Origin: Chenopodium formosanum
Lineage: Eukaryota; Streptophyta; Magnoliopsida; Caryophyllales; Amaranthaceae
Reading direction: 5' to 3'
Assembly: GCA_024500155.1 (NCBI GenBank)
Contig: CM044877.1
Coordinates: 16,311,501 to 16,375,500 of the forward strand
Length of the DNA: 64,000 bases
This document shows positions 22,262 through 31,858 of the stretch, piece after piece (position 1 is the first letter of the stretch; each line of letters opens with the position of its first letter). Position numbers and translations under genes: made by a program. Under the pieces are notes generated by a model. The model was given only the letters and a program-made list of their open reading frames with translations. It was not told the DNA's origin and made no database searches.

Positions 22262-24078
22262 TTAAACGTTAGAGTCAGGAACCCAGGTTTCCTTGGGTTC
22301 CTGTGTAACAGGAGTTGATTCATTTTTCTTAACCCAAATTTGTTCTACATGTTTGACATTCTTCTGAGTGCACTTCTCTTTCTTAGGACATTTCACCTGC
22401 TTATGTCGAGTATTGCCACAGAAATAACAAACAATACTACTAGGCAAATTGACATACTTCTTTTCTTTCTGGAACTTCTTTTTAAAACCTAAACCTTCAG
22501 TTTTCTTGATTTGAGCCTTAGTGATCCAAACAGGAACTCTATACGCTATTGGTTGCTTACCTTTCCTAGCTCTCTCAAGTTCCCTCTCAAGACGTGCCTT
22601 ATCCGTTTTTAACTCTTCCAAATCATGTTTTAATTTTTCAAAGTTCGGATAATCAGTAGGTGGAGGAACTTTAGAGTTAGGAGTATCAACACTAAGTTTT
22701 AACAAAGACAATTCCACATTCAAGAGTATGTTATCTTGTTTTAAGTTCTCTATAGTCTCTTTTAAATTTTTATTATCATCAAACAGACTAAAGAACCTGT
22801 ATTGAATGTCAAACTTCATGTTATCAACCCATTCACTGTTCTCTTTGTAAGTTACTAAAGCTTTATCACTTAGCTGTTTGGATCTATGTAATTCCTTTAA
22901 ATCTTCTTGAATTTCCAAAACAGTATTTATTAGATTCTCTTTAGACAGATGTTTTAATTGATTGTAAGAGAACCATACCTCAGACTCAAGCTCCTTTAGT
23001 TTGGCAGCTTCATCAGTTATTGCCATTAGACATAAATGAGCGGTTTCTTCTGATGGTTGGTCCTCCTCTTCTTCTTCTGAATCTATATCTCCCCAAGCAG
23101 CCAACATGGCTTTCTTAACGTTGTCCTTGGTCAAGTAAGGCTTATAGACTCTTGACTCTTTGGATTGCTCCTTGCCTTTAGTCTTTCCTTTCTCTCCATC
23201 CTGAACAGGACAATCTTTGATAAAGTGATCCTTTGATCCACACTTGAAGCACGTTGTGTTTCTGGAACTTGTGTTCTTCTTGTTCCTGTCAAACTTCCTA
23301 TTGTTCATCATCTTCTTAAACCTCCTAATTAGCATAGCCATCTCTTCCTCATCAACTTCTGATTCTTCTGAGTTGAGCCTTGAGTGCAAGACTTTTACTT
23401 CTGGAACTTTCAGTATTGGAACTCAGATGAAGTTCATGAGTCATCAATGATCCAGCTAGTTGTTCCATATTAAACTTGGTGAAGTCCTTAGCTTCCTGCA
23501 TAGAAGTAACCTTGGATCTCCAGCGTTCATCTTGTGGTAGGCTTCTTAAGATCTTCCTTGCCTGTTCATCAATAGGAATATGCCTGCCAAGGGAGTTCAG
23601 TTCATTAATAATATCATTGAATCTAGTAAACATCTCTTCTATGGTTTCTTTAGATTGCATTTCAAACCTTTCATACCTAGACATCAATAAATCTATTTTA
23701 GAACGTTTTACCTCGTTAGTACCTTCATGAGTTACCTGTAGCAAATCCCAAATCTGTTTGGCAGACTTGCATCCCATGATACGATTATGTTCATGGGGTT
23801 CAAGTCCACAGTGCAGATACTTTATAGCTAAAGCATTCATTTCAAGTTTATGATAATCTTCTTTATCATAATCAGAAATGGATTTAGAAACTACCTCATG
23901 TTTGTCATTGGTTTGAGTTATTTCAAAATCACCAGTTTCAATTACACGCCAAACCTGGTAATTTTTCAGCCTTGATGAATATCTCCATCCTGTTTTTCCA
24001 GTAGGCATAAAACTTACCATTGAACATAGGTGGACGTTGGGTAGAGTACCCTTCTTCAAGTTTCTCCTTGTAATTCAT
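22262..24078 (-). pseudogene. Copia gag, copy 1, frameshifted
   Basis: The start is the ATG at 24078 (MNYKEKLEEGYSTQR), not the internal ATG at 24059, as shown by copy 2. A run of five A's near 23955 (four in copy 2) shifts the frame. UBN2-type capsid follows (NYQVWRVIETGDFEI ... GCKSAKQIWDLLQVTHEGT). A 2-base loss near 23370 shifts it again, then come a CCHC knuckle CFKCGSKDHFIKDC, a coiled-coil middle, and a second knuckle CYFCGNTRHKQVKC. It ends at TAA 22262-22264. Gag would form the virus-like particle that packages the element RNA. Confidence 0.9.
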
Positions 24079-24129
24079 CTCTCCAGGAACCTTACTCAGC
24101 AAAGTTATCTGCTTGCACGTGAGAACCGT

Positions 24130-24142
24130 GCTCTGATACCAA
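24130..24142 (-). other. Primer-binding site of copia copy 1
   Basis: On the minus strand, one base inside the 5' LTR, TTGGTATCAGAGC is the usual copia primer site, complementary to the 3' end of initiator tRNA-Met. It fixes the 5' LTR boundary. Confidence 0.9.
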
Positions 24143-24143
24143 T

Positions 24144-25358
24144 TGTTAGTTGAGATGAACTCTACAAGAGGGGGGGTGAATTGTAGATGAGTTCCTAATG
24201 ACTACCTTTTCAAATATAAAACAGAATAAGATAGGAACTTGCAATGCACACAGGATTTTACGAGGAAACCTTCTAGTGCCCAACTAGAAGTAAAACCTCG
24301 ACCCTACCTTAGGGATTTCAAACACAAACACTTCCACTATAATAGGACAAACACCAAGTTACAACCTATTATAATTAAGCCTCTACTCACAAGTTCCTAA
24401 ATGAACTTGCTACAGAACAGAACACTGTTCTACCCAGTCTAAGTCCCACACTCAGACTCTCTCCTACTCCCTAAGTACAGATCTTTCCCCTTCTCACCAG
24501 AAGCTCTCTCAGTATGCAATGATAATAAAAATACTCTCACCCAAATAATCCCAGCCAATCACAAGTACAAACACCTAGTATACGATAGGCAAGCTATGCA
24601 TGAAACCCGAAACTAATATGACAAGATTATAAGCTTGACAAACTTACACAATTATAGCTCTGTAAATTCTTCACGCATAAAACTCACAAAAACCTAAACT
24701 CCTATTATTCTCTACTATTTATACAAGTATTACTTGTATAGAAAGTAGGTTTTCATAAAGATAAATAAGTAAAACTTAACTTATCTTAAAACACGGTTTT
24801 TTAAGTAAATCCTTTTGAAGAAAATCTTTTCAGAAAAATAAGATAGAAATATTAAGTTAAAAAGCATAATATCTTTTTAACAAACTGATTTTAAGAAATA
24901 AACATTTAATGAAAATCTTTTTCGATTTCTATCTTTTATCTTTTTCGATTTTAATTTATTTGCCAAGCTAACTTGTCACGCCTCTAATAAATTTCATGCA
25001 TATCCTACTTAACATATTTAACAATGAATCTAGAAGATAAAATCTTAACTAAAACATTGCTGCGCTGCGCTCTTGTTCTGGTAGGTTTACTTGGGCTCCA
25101 CGCTTACTAAGTTCCTCCAAAGATCTTAGCCAGCCATGTTCAAGTTCCTGTTAGGGAACTCAGTTCCTGTGAGGGAACTCTTCTTCTATTTTGAATAACT
25201 TTCTTGATAAAGAACTCCTTCAAGTCTTCTTAGCTTCAGTTACTTCTTCCATCTCCAAGATCAATTTCACCTAAACTAAACAAACACTTGAAAAGCCTTT
25301 ATGAGATGATTTTGATGTAACTTAAGTTCCTCATCATCAAAACCTTTAAACATCAACA
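24144..25358 (-). repeat. 5' LTR of copia copy 1
   Basis: 1215 bp, from TGTTAGTTGAG to ..CATCAACA on the plus strand, next to the primer-binding site. It has two GTTCC..GGAAC palindromic units (25144-25159 and 25163-25178). It is nearly collinear with 15048-16296. Confidence 0.92.
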
Positions 25359-25796
25359 GTGGCCGAGCTGCTCAGGAAGTGTACAAGGACTAAGCATCCG
25401 AACTTTTCGAACAGAGGGATTCAATAACATCAACATTGGATACATTGTATTCTTAATTTTTGGATCACATATTTGTTGGTACAAAATCAAACCATTAAAG
25501 ATATCATGAATCTTGCAATTTTCTGTTAAAAAGGCAATTGGTTTAACTCTATCGAATGTAAATTGATTAACGACTTCGAATTCTAGTTCAGTCATTCCAT
25601 CATCTTGTGTAACTGCATGAATTAACAGTAACTGATTCTTGGTAGAATTCTTGTTGAATAATTCAAAGTGTTGTGAAATGAAAGCAGGGGAATCGATGAT
25701 TGAACACCAAGATTTACAGACGGCGCGAAATCGAAGAAGGGTTAACACCGGCAGCTTTAGAAAGATTTCTGTCAATAAATCTTCACATAAATGCAT
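25359..25796 (-). pseudogene. F-box/FBA gene copy D, 5' half, cut by copia element
   Basis: The ATG at 25796 starts MHLCEDLLTEIFLKLP, with F-box motifs LLRFRAVCKSWCSIID and PAFISQHFELF. The FBA start follows (CKIHDIFNGLILYQQ ... LLNPSVRKVRMLSPC). The frame runs straight into the copia LTR at 25358. Removing the element and one GTGGC copy joins it in frame to 15042 and below (LGH followed by GIDNFALGF). This half is open; the other half has a stop as well. Confidence 0.9.
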
Positions 25797-25942
25797 GATT
25801 TCAGCAGAGAATTTGAACTTGGAAGAAAAGGTTTGTTGGGAAGATCAGAGAAAATGAGTGATTTCTTGAGTTGTAGAATAAATGATTGAATAATTTTCTT
25901 TGTTTTCAGTTTTGGGTTAATGGAAATGAGTAAGTGTTTGTG

Positions 25943-26005
25943 GGGTTTTTATAGGAGAAGCTCAAAATGTAAAAGGGCCGGAGAATTAACTACCAACTAA
26001 CTGAA
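25943..26005 (-). promoter_or_regulatory. Worn promoter of F-box copy D
   Basis: TATAAAAACCCC and GAGCTTCTCC are kept on the minus strand, but the E2F-like box seen in A, C and E is decayed here (plus strand ggccggagaa, 25977-25986, instead of ggcgggaaaa). The 'actaccaactaactgaaac' part is kept. Confidence 0.5.
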
Positions 26006-26039
26006 ACAGAATTGATGGAAATTAACTACTCATACTCCA

Positions 26040-26577
26040 ATAACACTTTTTATATTGGTAAAAATAAAAGGAAAAAAATAAAAAAATAAATAAAAAATAA
26101 AAAGGTAATTTTGGGATCGGACTTTCACATTGGGGTGTTTGGTTAATAGTTAATTAAAAGAGTTTTTTAGGTTAAAAAAAGCTCATATGAGGATTTTATA
26201 AAATATTGACAATTAAGAGTATAACAAGTCAAAGTTCCACACATCCCTACCTTATAAAAAGTAGAAATATACTCTTATGAATAGTGTAATGCCAATTATA
26301 CCCTTCAAAATGTGTATTTACATACATACCCTCATTAATATGTAGATGCTATTTTAATGAATAGTGTTTAGACAACTATACCCTCTAAAATATTTATGTA
26401 CTTTTATGCTTTTATAAATGCTAGTTGTCTTGAACATTTATACCACCTAAATATAGTTGATTACATATTTTCTCTTATTGTTTTTTTTTTAGGAAAAATT
26501 TCTCTTATTGTTAATTTAACTAATTTTGTGATTTAAAAGCCAAACCAAAAAAACCTTCAAGATATGGCTAGCTATGA
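26040..26577. other. AT-rich spacer, no gene
   Basis: No gene is seen. The sequence has repeated phrases (gaatagtgt, tataccctc at 26280-26400) and A/T runs. It may be the body of a Helitron-like element whose 3' hairpin follows, but I cannot place a 5' end. Confidence 0.35.
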
Positions 26578-26608
26578 CGCGCGCATCGCGCGCGTTAGCT
26601 GCCCTAAT
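26578..26608 (+). mobile_element. Helitron-like 3' terminus
   Basis: A perfect hairpin, CGCGCGC-ATC-GCGCGCG (26578-26594), is followed after 9 bases by CCTAA then T. A GC-rich hairpin 10-12 bases before CTRR is the hallmark of a Helitron 3' end. The ATC loop is the same as in the hairpin at 50711-50727. The 5' end was not found. Confidence 0.55.
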
Positions 26609-26846
26609 ATAAATAAAAGGTCTTGTTAGTTCCCCATGTCTGATAGACCATTTTAATGAATCATTTTACATCAAGAGAAACAAATGACTGGCAAAATTAT
26701 AAAAAAAATAAAAAATAAAAATAAAAATTGGCAAGTTGTTTTGAGAAATCACAATTTTATAGATACCTCGTCAAATAAATAATACAGTACTAGTGACTTA
26801 AATCATGTAGTCAAAAGACTCAGAACTGCATACTGTACCACCTGAT

Positions 26847-27133
26847 TGTTGGTGTATTGCTTCAAATTAGTCAAATAAATTAGTTATAGTTTGTAGTTGT
26901 GGGTTTAAACGTGGCTAGAAATTAGGAGTTAATGATTAGTATTGTTGGGTTGTATCCGTTAGTGGAGTATAGTTAGGCATTTTGTGAATCATGTGATCAT
27001 GCTCCCCTTATATAACTTTAGGTTGTTATTTTCATTGGCTATACATAATGCCTTGTATTACTGTTAATTAGAGTAGAGAAATCAATGCAATTAATAAAAT
27101 ATTTATCTCTCATCTCTCCCTTTAGTTTCAACA
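26847..27133 (+). mobile_element. Solo LTR, 287 bp, TSD CTGAT
   Basis: TGTTGGTGTATTG ... GTTTCAACA with CTGAT on both sides (26842-26846 and 27134-27138). A TATA-like TTATATAACTTT lies at about 27008. The paralogous array flank at 5087-5091 has one CTGAT with no insertion, so it is an empty site. The size and termini fit a small copia or TRIM LTR. Confidence 0.85.
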
Positions 27134-27439
27134 CTGATTTCATGAAAACTCAAAAAAGTTGGAAAATATATTTTTAGACTAGTGCATTTTTATCTAGTCA
27201 CAAATTAAAAAATTATGTTCCTGTGTTAACCATAATAGATAACTTATTTGATAGATGTCGTAGCAGTTTCGTGTGAGTAAGATATGTAGCCACTGCCCAC
27301 TGGCCTGTTCTAATAATACTGTTACGAGTAATTCAAAATTCAGTTCGTTGAGTTTACGAATAATTCAAAATTCAGAGAAAAAAATAAATAAATAAATAAA
27401 AATAAAAAAGGTCTTTGTTTCTTGTACTGTATATCATCT

Positions 27440-27880
27440 TGCAACATTATTGGTGATACTCATGCTCACACTGCTGCTGCTGCTTTCAGCTCATCAAGTA
27501 ATCATCAGCTCAAGTCACAGCTGGCTAAGGAACTTTCTACAATGCTCTTATCAAGTGTTCTGGAATCACCTAGATAGTTCTAGAATCTTCTCCAGTTTGT
27601 TACGAGCTATTGTCCAGCTCAGCATTCTGTTACAACAGAATGCCAGGTCAGAATTCTGTTGTATTATAGCTAATATTATTTGCTGTAATAATTTTGTATA
27701 CTTAGCTATAAATTGTCTTAGAGGCTAGAGCTGTAATTTTCTTCATTCATTCAATAATAGAAATTCTTTCCCAAACTTCTCTCTCTAAAACCTCTCTGAA
27801 TTCTCTCTAGAATTCAGTTAGAAAACTGAGTTAGTTGAAGAAATTCTGCTGAATTTGCAGAATTCAACAAGGTATCAGAT
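27440..27880 (+). mobile_element. Copia LTR fragment with primer-binding site
   Basis: This ends ..GAATTCAACA followed by AGGTATCAGATTC (27870-27882), which resembles the Met-tRNA primer site GGTATCAGAGC that follows a copia 5' LTR. Array flank sequence seems to resume at 27888 (aacagcaa...gacgag, matching 5257). The left end is not resolved. Several palindromic 'attctgttacaacagaat' type words lie at 27625-27665. No pol or gag remains. Confidence 0.5.
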
Positions 27881-28631
27881 TCATTGTAACAGCAATAGAC
27901 GAGGAATATACACAATCATCAAATGATGACTAGGTGAAGGAAATTAACCAAAAAGAAACCTACTATACTGCTAAATTGCTAATTCTTGTTTGGACAGTGA
28001 TTTAATTGTGTGTGCAGATCAATTGTGAAGTTTGGGTAAGAGTGACAAAAGACAGAGGTTTTGGTAGACATTTTAGATTCTAGAAGATCTTCTATATACA
28101 AATACTACACATTTTCAAAAGTTTCAATACTTTCAAAGTCTGTATGAAAATTTGCATAAATTTTCGTAAATAATGCAGGAATCAAATACGAATCTCATGC
28201 CAGTTAGCTTAACTAAAACATTTTGTGACGCTGTCATAGCAATAGAAACCAACAGTACATCTATAATAAAGCACGAGACATAGCAGTGCTAGTCGTTCCT
28301 TAATAAAACCGCTATCATGCTAAGAAAATAGGCTAAACTAAATTGTTTTTGCCAGCTACTTTATTACACAATGAATCTAGAAAAAGAACGAAGCATCAAA
28401 ATAGCTAACACAATGAAATTTTTCTACACAAGCCACTATTTCACCTAACGCCACATTCTGATGAATGGAAGCAGTACAATAATTGTCCTAATATCACAAC
28501 AAAAGAGATAATGTTCTAAGACATAATTTGCTGTCTAATTGATTTGCTCTGAAAATTATAAGAGATCGACAAACTTTCTGTACCTCAGTACCTGTAAACT
28601 CTACTCAATGCCTATTCATCCATTGAATTCC

Positions 28632-29840
28632 TTAGAAAGTCACCAAGCTCTCAACATAAGAATCTGCACAACATGTTCGATTACCAACAACAGTTACGAA
28701 AGCCATTATCCGTTTGCTAGTAATGTTATAAGACATCAGTTTCGTTTCAGAATTAGTCGAAACCACCACGAAAAATTCACCAGTGTACTCATCATAAGTA
28801 ATCCTTGCAAACTTGTACTCTTTGAAGAAGTTATATGCATCTAAACTCGAACCTCCTTCAAAGCACAGAACCCATGGTTTCTCGCCAACAACCTCTCCAA
28901 CATCCTCTCCCATAATCCATATCCTGCTACTCTCAGCAGAAATACCGAAAACTGCTAAAGATTTCCCAAAAACAAACAGACACTTGAACATCTCCATACC
29001 AGGCAATTCAACACATCGAAATTCCTCAATCCCAAAATCAAAGGACAGAACATGGGTGTATTCAAATCCGCCATCATTTCGAGCCCCATCACTCACTATC
29101 CAATGTGCAGCCCCTTGACAGAAATGATGCTGATGCTGTAGTACAGCAAAATACGAAAATGGCTCATTTACCTCAACTGTCTTGATCTTCCAAAGCCGAT
29201 TAATACCCGAATAAACAGCGATCTCAGACGACAACTTTTTAACAGAAACACCATCATTTCTTCGAAATCCAATCACCTTGTAATCTTTACTAGAAGGATC
29301 AAACCCTAGAACCAATTTGTCGTCGCCTTGGCCGAGCAGCCGAGGAAGTGGCCTAGGAGGATCAGGAAGTCTCCAAGATTTTCCAACAGAGGGATTCCAT
29401 ATCTTCAACGACGTATAAATTGTAGCATCATAATCTTGGTACAAAAACAAACCATCAAAAACACCCCAAATCTTGCACTTTTCTGATACCTTAGTAATCT
29501 GACGAATTTCCTCAAATGTGAGTTTATTAACAACTCTGATTACTTTTCCTGAGTATCCTAATCGTACAGGTCCAGTTCTTTCAACTAACAGTAACTGATT
29601 CTTGTCAGAATTCTTCTTGAACTGTTCACAGTGTTCTGTAATGAAATCAGGGGAATCGATAATTGAACGCCAAGATTTGCAGACGTCTCGTACTCGTACC
29701 AGTGTTTTCACCGGAAGCTTCAGAAATACCTCCGCCCATAAGTCTGGATTTAACTTCATGTCTTCCGGCCACGCGACGTGGTGTCGAGTTTTGGTGTTCC
29801 CGCTTTGAAGTATAACCAGAGAGTTTGAAGCAGCTCTCAT
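28632..29840 (-). CDS. F-box/FBA protein, copy E (intact)
   Basis: A 402-residue predicted SCF ubiquitin-ligase substrate receptor, the only uninterrupted member of the local array. The F-box spans residues about 31-70 (NPDLWAEVFLKLPV, RDVCKSWRSIIDSPDF). The F-box-associated (FBA) region covers about 110-395, with WNPSVGKSWRLP, GFDPSSKDYKVIGF, HFCQGAAHW, SFDFGIEEFRC, FGISAESSRIWIM and ARITYDEYTGEFF. The start at 29840 follows the conserved promoter, but the ATG of codon 28 (MKLNPDLW) lines up better with the starts of copies C and D, so the first 27 residues could be a leader particular to this copy. The substrate is unknown. FBA-type genes of this kind commonly expand and die in tandem arrays, as here. 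Confidence 0.9.
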   Translation of the reverse strand: MRAASNSLVILQSGNTKTRHHVAWPEDMKLNPDLWAEVFLKLPVKTLVRVRDVCKSWRSIIDSPDFITEHCEQFKKNSDKNQLLLVERTGPVRLGYSGKVIRVVNKLTFEEIRQITKVSEKCKIWGVFDGLFLYQDYDATIYTSLKIWNPSVGKSWRLPDPPRPLPRLLGQGDDKLVLGFDPSSKDYKVIGFRRNDGVSVKKLSSEIAVYSGINRLWKIKTVEVNEPFSYFAVLQHQHHFCQGAAHWIVSDGARNDGGFEYTHVLSFDFGIEEFRCVELPGMEMFKCLFVFGKSLAVFGISAESSRIWIMGEDVGEVVGEKPWVLCFEGGSSLDAYNFFKEYKFARITYDEYTGEFFVVVSTNSETKLMSYNITSKRIMAFVTVVGNRTCCADSYVESLVTF

Positions 29841-29968
29841 GGTGTTGTTAAGAGTCAGAAAAATGAGGGATTGATTGAGTAGTGGAGTGTTTGGACAGTG
29901 TAATTAAGTCAATTTCTTTGTTTGAGTTTTGATGATTTGAGGGTTTTTTTTTTATTTTTTTTTTTATT

Positions 29969-30027
29969 TTTTTTTATAGAAGTACCAAATGTGAAGAGGC
30001 GGGAAAACTAACTACCAAGTAGGCAAA
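29969..30027 (-). promoter_or_regulatory. Conserved proximal promoter of F-box copy E
   Basis: The E2F-like GGCGGGAAAA is at 29999-30008 (plus spelling), next to 'actaactacca', with a minus-strand CTATAAAAAAAA TATA box at 29969-29980. A long A/T homopolymer (29947-29980) has replaced the ACCCC that follows the TATA box in the other copies. The 'ccaactaactg' end is partly replaced. Confidence 0.55.
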
Positions 30028-30059
30028 TATCAACGAACTGAAACAAAACCCCCTAACAA

Positions 30060-30260
30060 CAACATTCCTTTTTGGCTAACTTTTTTATTTTATTTTATTT
30101 TTTTTTTAAGTTTTTTTTCTTAATCAGTCAAACTTTATTTTTATTACTACTTATGTTCTTTTTTATCCTTTTTTTTTTTTTTTAATTTTTAATCTTAAAC
30201 TGCAATCATCAATATTAATTAATATAATATCATATCATATAATAATCATATCATATAACA
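30060..30260. other. Low-complexity A/T spacer
   Basis: Long T runs (30100-30190) and a repeated 'atcatatcatataa' tract (30225-30270) are present. No gene is seen. Confidence 0.5.
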
Positions 30261-30818
30261 TCATATAACATATATATATAAAGCTAAACTTTTAGCCATG
30301 TGACGAAATAGCGACACTTGGCGTTCTAATTTTTTGCCAAGTGTCATGCTACGTAGGATAGAGTTATATAGAATTTAATTTGTAGGATAAAAAAGTTAAT
30401 TTAGAATTTTATTTTCAATCAAATTTGGATAAAATTTTAGAATAAAATTGTTAATTTAGAGTTTTATCTTTGATAAAGTACCAATATTTCATATGTACAA
30501 ATTGAATTATAATTTTATTCAAAAATAATTAGACTATAACTCTCATAAATTATCATATAAATTTATTTTTTGTATCATAATATTTTTTTGGAGCGAAGGA
30601 ATTAGTTCAAAATGTACCACATCCATGGTTTATAATATATTCTAATCAATTAAAATGATATACTTCACAATCTAATATAATTTTATTACTGTGTGTAGAC
30701 CTGTCAATCAAGTCGGGTCATGAGTCATTTCAGACAGGGTCAAGAAATGTTTTTCACCAATATTATTATTATTATTCATTACATGTCTACACAAGTTTAA
30801 ATCGTCACAAAAACACGT
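30261..30818 (+). mobile_element. Helitron-like repeat, copy 1, left part
   Basis: Starts near TCATATAACATATATATA and AAGCTAAACTTTTAGCC, and runs to the gypsy insertion at 30818. It aligns along its length with 50738 to about 51390 (shared words include agcgacacttggcg/agcgacatttggcg, gataaaattttag and tatcataatattttt). Its last part and 3' end are on the far side of the gypsy element, at 50627-50737. It has no coding capacity, so it is non-autonomous. Confidence 0.65.
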
Positions 30819-31298
30819 TGTTTTGGGTGTTTTTGTCCCATGGGAGAGTAACGTCACAAAGACTGGTCCGACTCGAGCTGTACTTGCAAAAACACGGAGA
30901 CTCCGGTTGTAGGAGCTCCGCCTTCGACGATCAAGTTAGTAACTTGAAAAGAAATAAAGAGTGCGGAAATTTAGGTGGGTATCTGCTTGGATTCCAAGCT
31001 CAGGTGTTTCTCTGATAAGAGAGAAAGTAGGTGTAATAAATGATTGATTGTGTCCCCAAAATGGGGAAATATCTCCCTATTTATAGGGTCGTTGGAAGGT
31101 TTGTCCCTTTCTAGGTCACTTGACCTAGATTTTAGTGGGCTGCGTTGTTTTACGACGTCCTTGGAAATTGGGCCCTTGAAGGCCGCAATTTCAGAATTGA
31201 AGAAATCTGAAGGGGATACGTGTCAGATGGCTATTAAGCCACTTGGACCAGGCTGGGTTTGACACGTGGTCTTCTCTAGGGTATTTTTACCCTAAACA
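30819..31298 (-). repeat. 3' LTR of the gypsy element
   Basis: 480 bp, TGTTTTGGGTG ... TACCCTAAACA on the plus strand, matching 50131-50621 with scattered differences (for example, a short 'cattggtctacatgt' is missing here). Palindromic ACACGTG-type words lie near its left-reading end. Confidence 0.9.
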
Positions 31299-31311
31299 TT
31301 TGCCCCTCACA
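31299..31311 (-). other. Polypurine tract of the gypsy element
   Basis: TGTGAGGGGCAAA on the minus strand, directly against the 3' LTR. Confidence 0.75.
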
Positions 31312-31423
31312 GGGGTCACGTGGTTGCCACGTGACCCTGTGACACGTGTCTGTCTTAGAGAGATGAACAGTGAAAACGGCTAGTAAAATCTGGAGTATGA
31401 CAGGGATGCCCCCGTTTCACCCC

Positions 31424-31433
31424 TCTATAAATA
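31424..31433 (+). promoter_or_regulatory. TATA box of the antisense gene inside the gypsy element
   Basis: CTATAAATAG on the plus strand is followed about 30 bases on by a pyrimidine-rich CCTTCTCTCACTATTTTC, a plant-type initiator region. It points away from the LTR and towards the ORF at 31859, opposite to the gypsy polyprotein. Confidence 0.6.
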
Positions 31434-31858
31434 GGAGTTTACCCCCCCTCCCTTCTCTCACTATTTTCTTTACTTTGACTTTCTAGAGAGAGAAAGAGAG
31501 ATTCTTAGAGAGAGATACTCTAATCCCGTCTATATCAGATTCTCAAGATTTTCGTGTGCTCACTTTTACAACACCCGTTTGTAGCATTTTTAAGAGTTTT
31601 CAGAACTAAAGTAAGGTAACTGCCTGTACCCTTTTTTAGCTTTTCCTTCATTTCAATTTGTATGCATTCTTTTTTACGTTTGTATACATATTCTTTAAAA
31701 ATAACTTGAGTTCTCAATCTACACACTCGGCACTGTCTAGGACATTTAGCCTGTCTCCCGGAACGGCTGAATCTAGAACAGGGGGTGTCTTTTCTGGACT
31801 GTCAGAACTGCTGTGCTCATCCCCGAATTCCTCCTTCTCCGTGTCTGTGTAGGACACA

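Larger units (their letters stand above)
15048..25358 (-). mobile_element. Ty1/copia SIRE/Maximus-type retrotransposon, copy 1
   Basis: A complete 10.3-kb element on the minus strand, flanked by the 5-bp target duplication GTGGC (15043-15047 and 25359-25363). Order along transcription: 5' LTR (25358-24144), Met-tRNA-type primer site, UBN2-type gag with two zinc knuckles, a TAA, then protease, integrase, reverse transcriptase and RNase H, an extra coiled-coil ORF, polypurine tract and 3' LTR (16296-15048). The length, LTRs of about 1.2 kb and the extra ORF after pol fit the SIRE/Maximus lineage. It is inactive: frameshifts in gag and in the pol linker, and nonsense codons in the RT, at the end of RNase H and in the extra ORF. 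The two LTRs are still close in sequence, so the insertion looks fairly recent. A sister copy lies at 55290 onward on the opposite strand. Confidence 0.93.
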
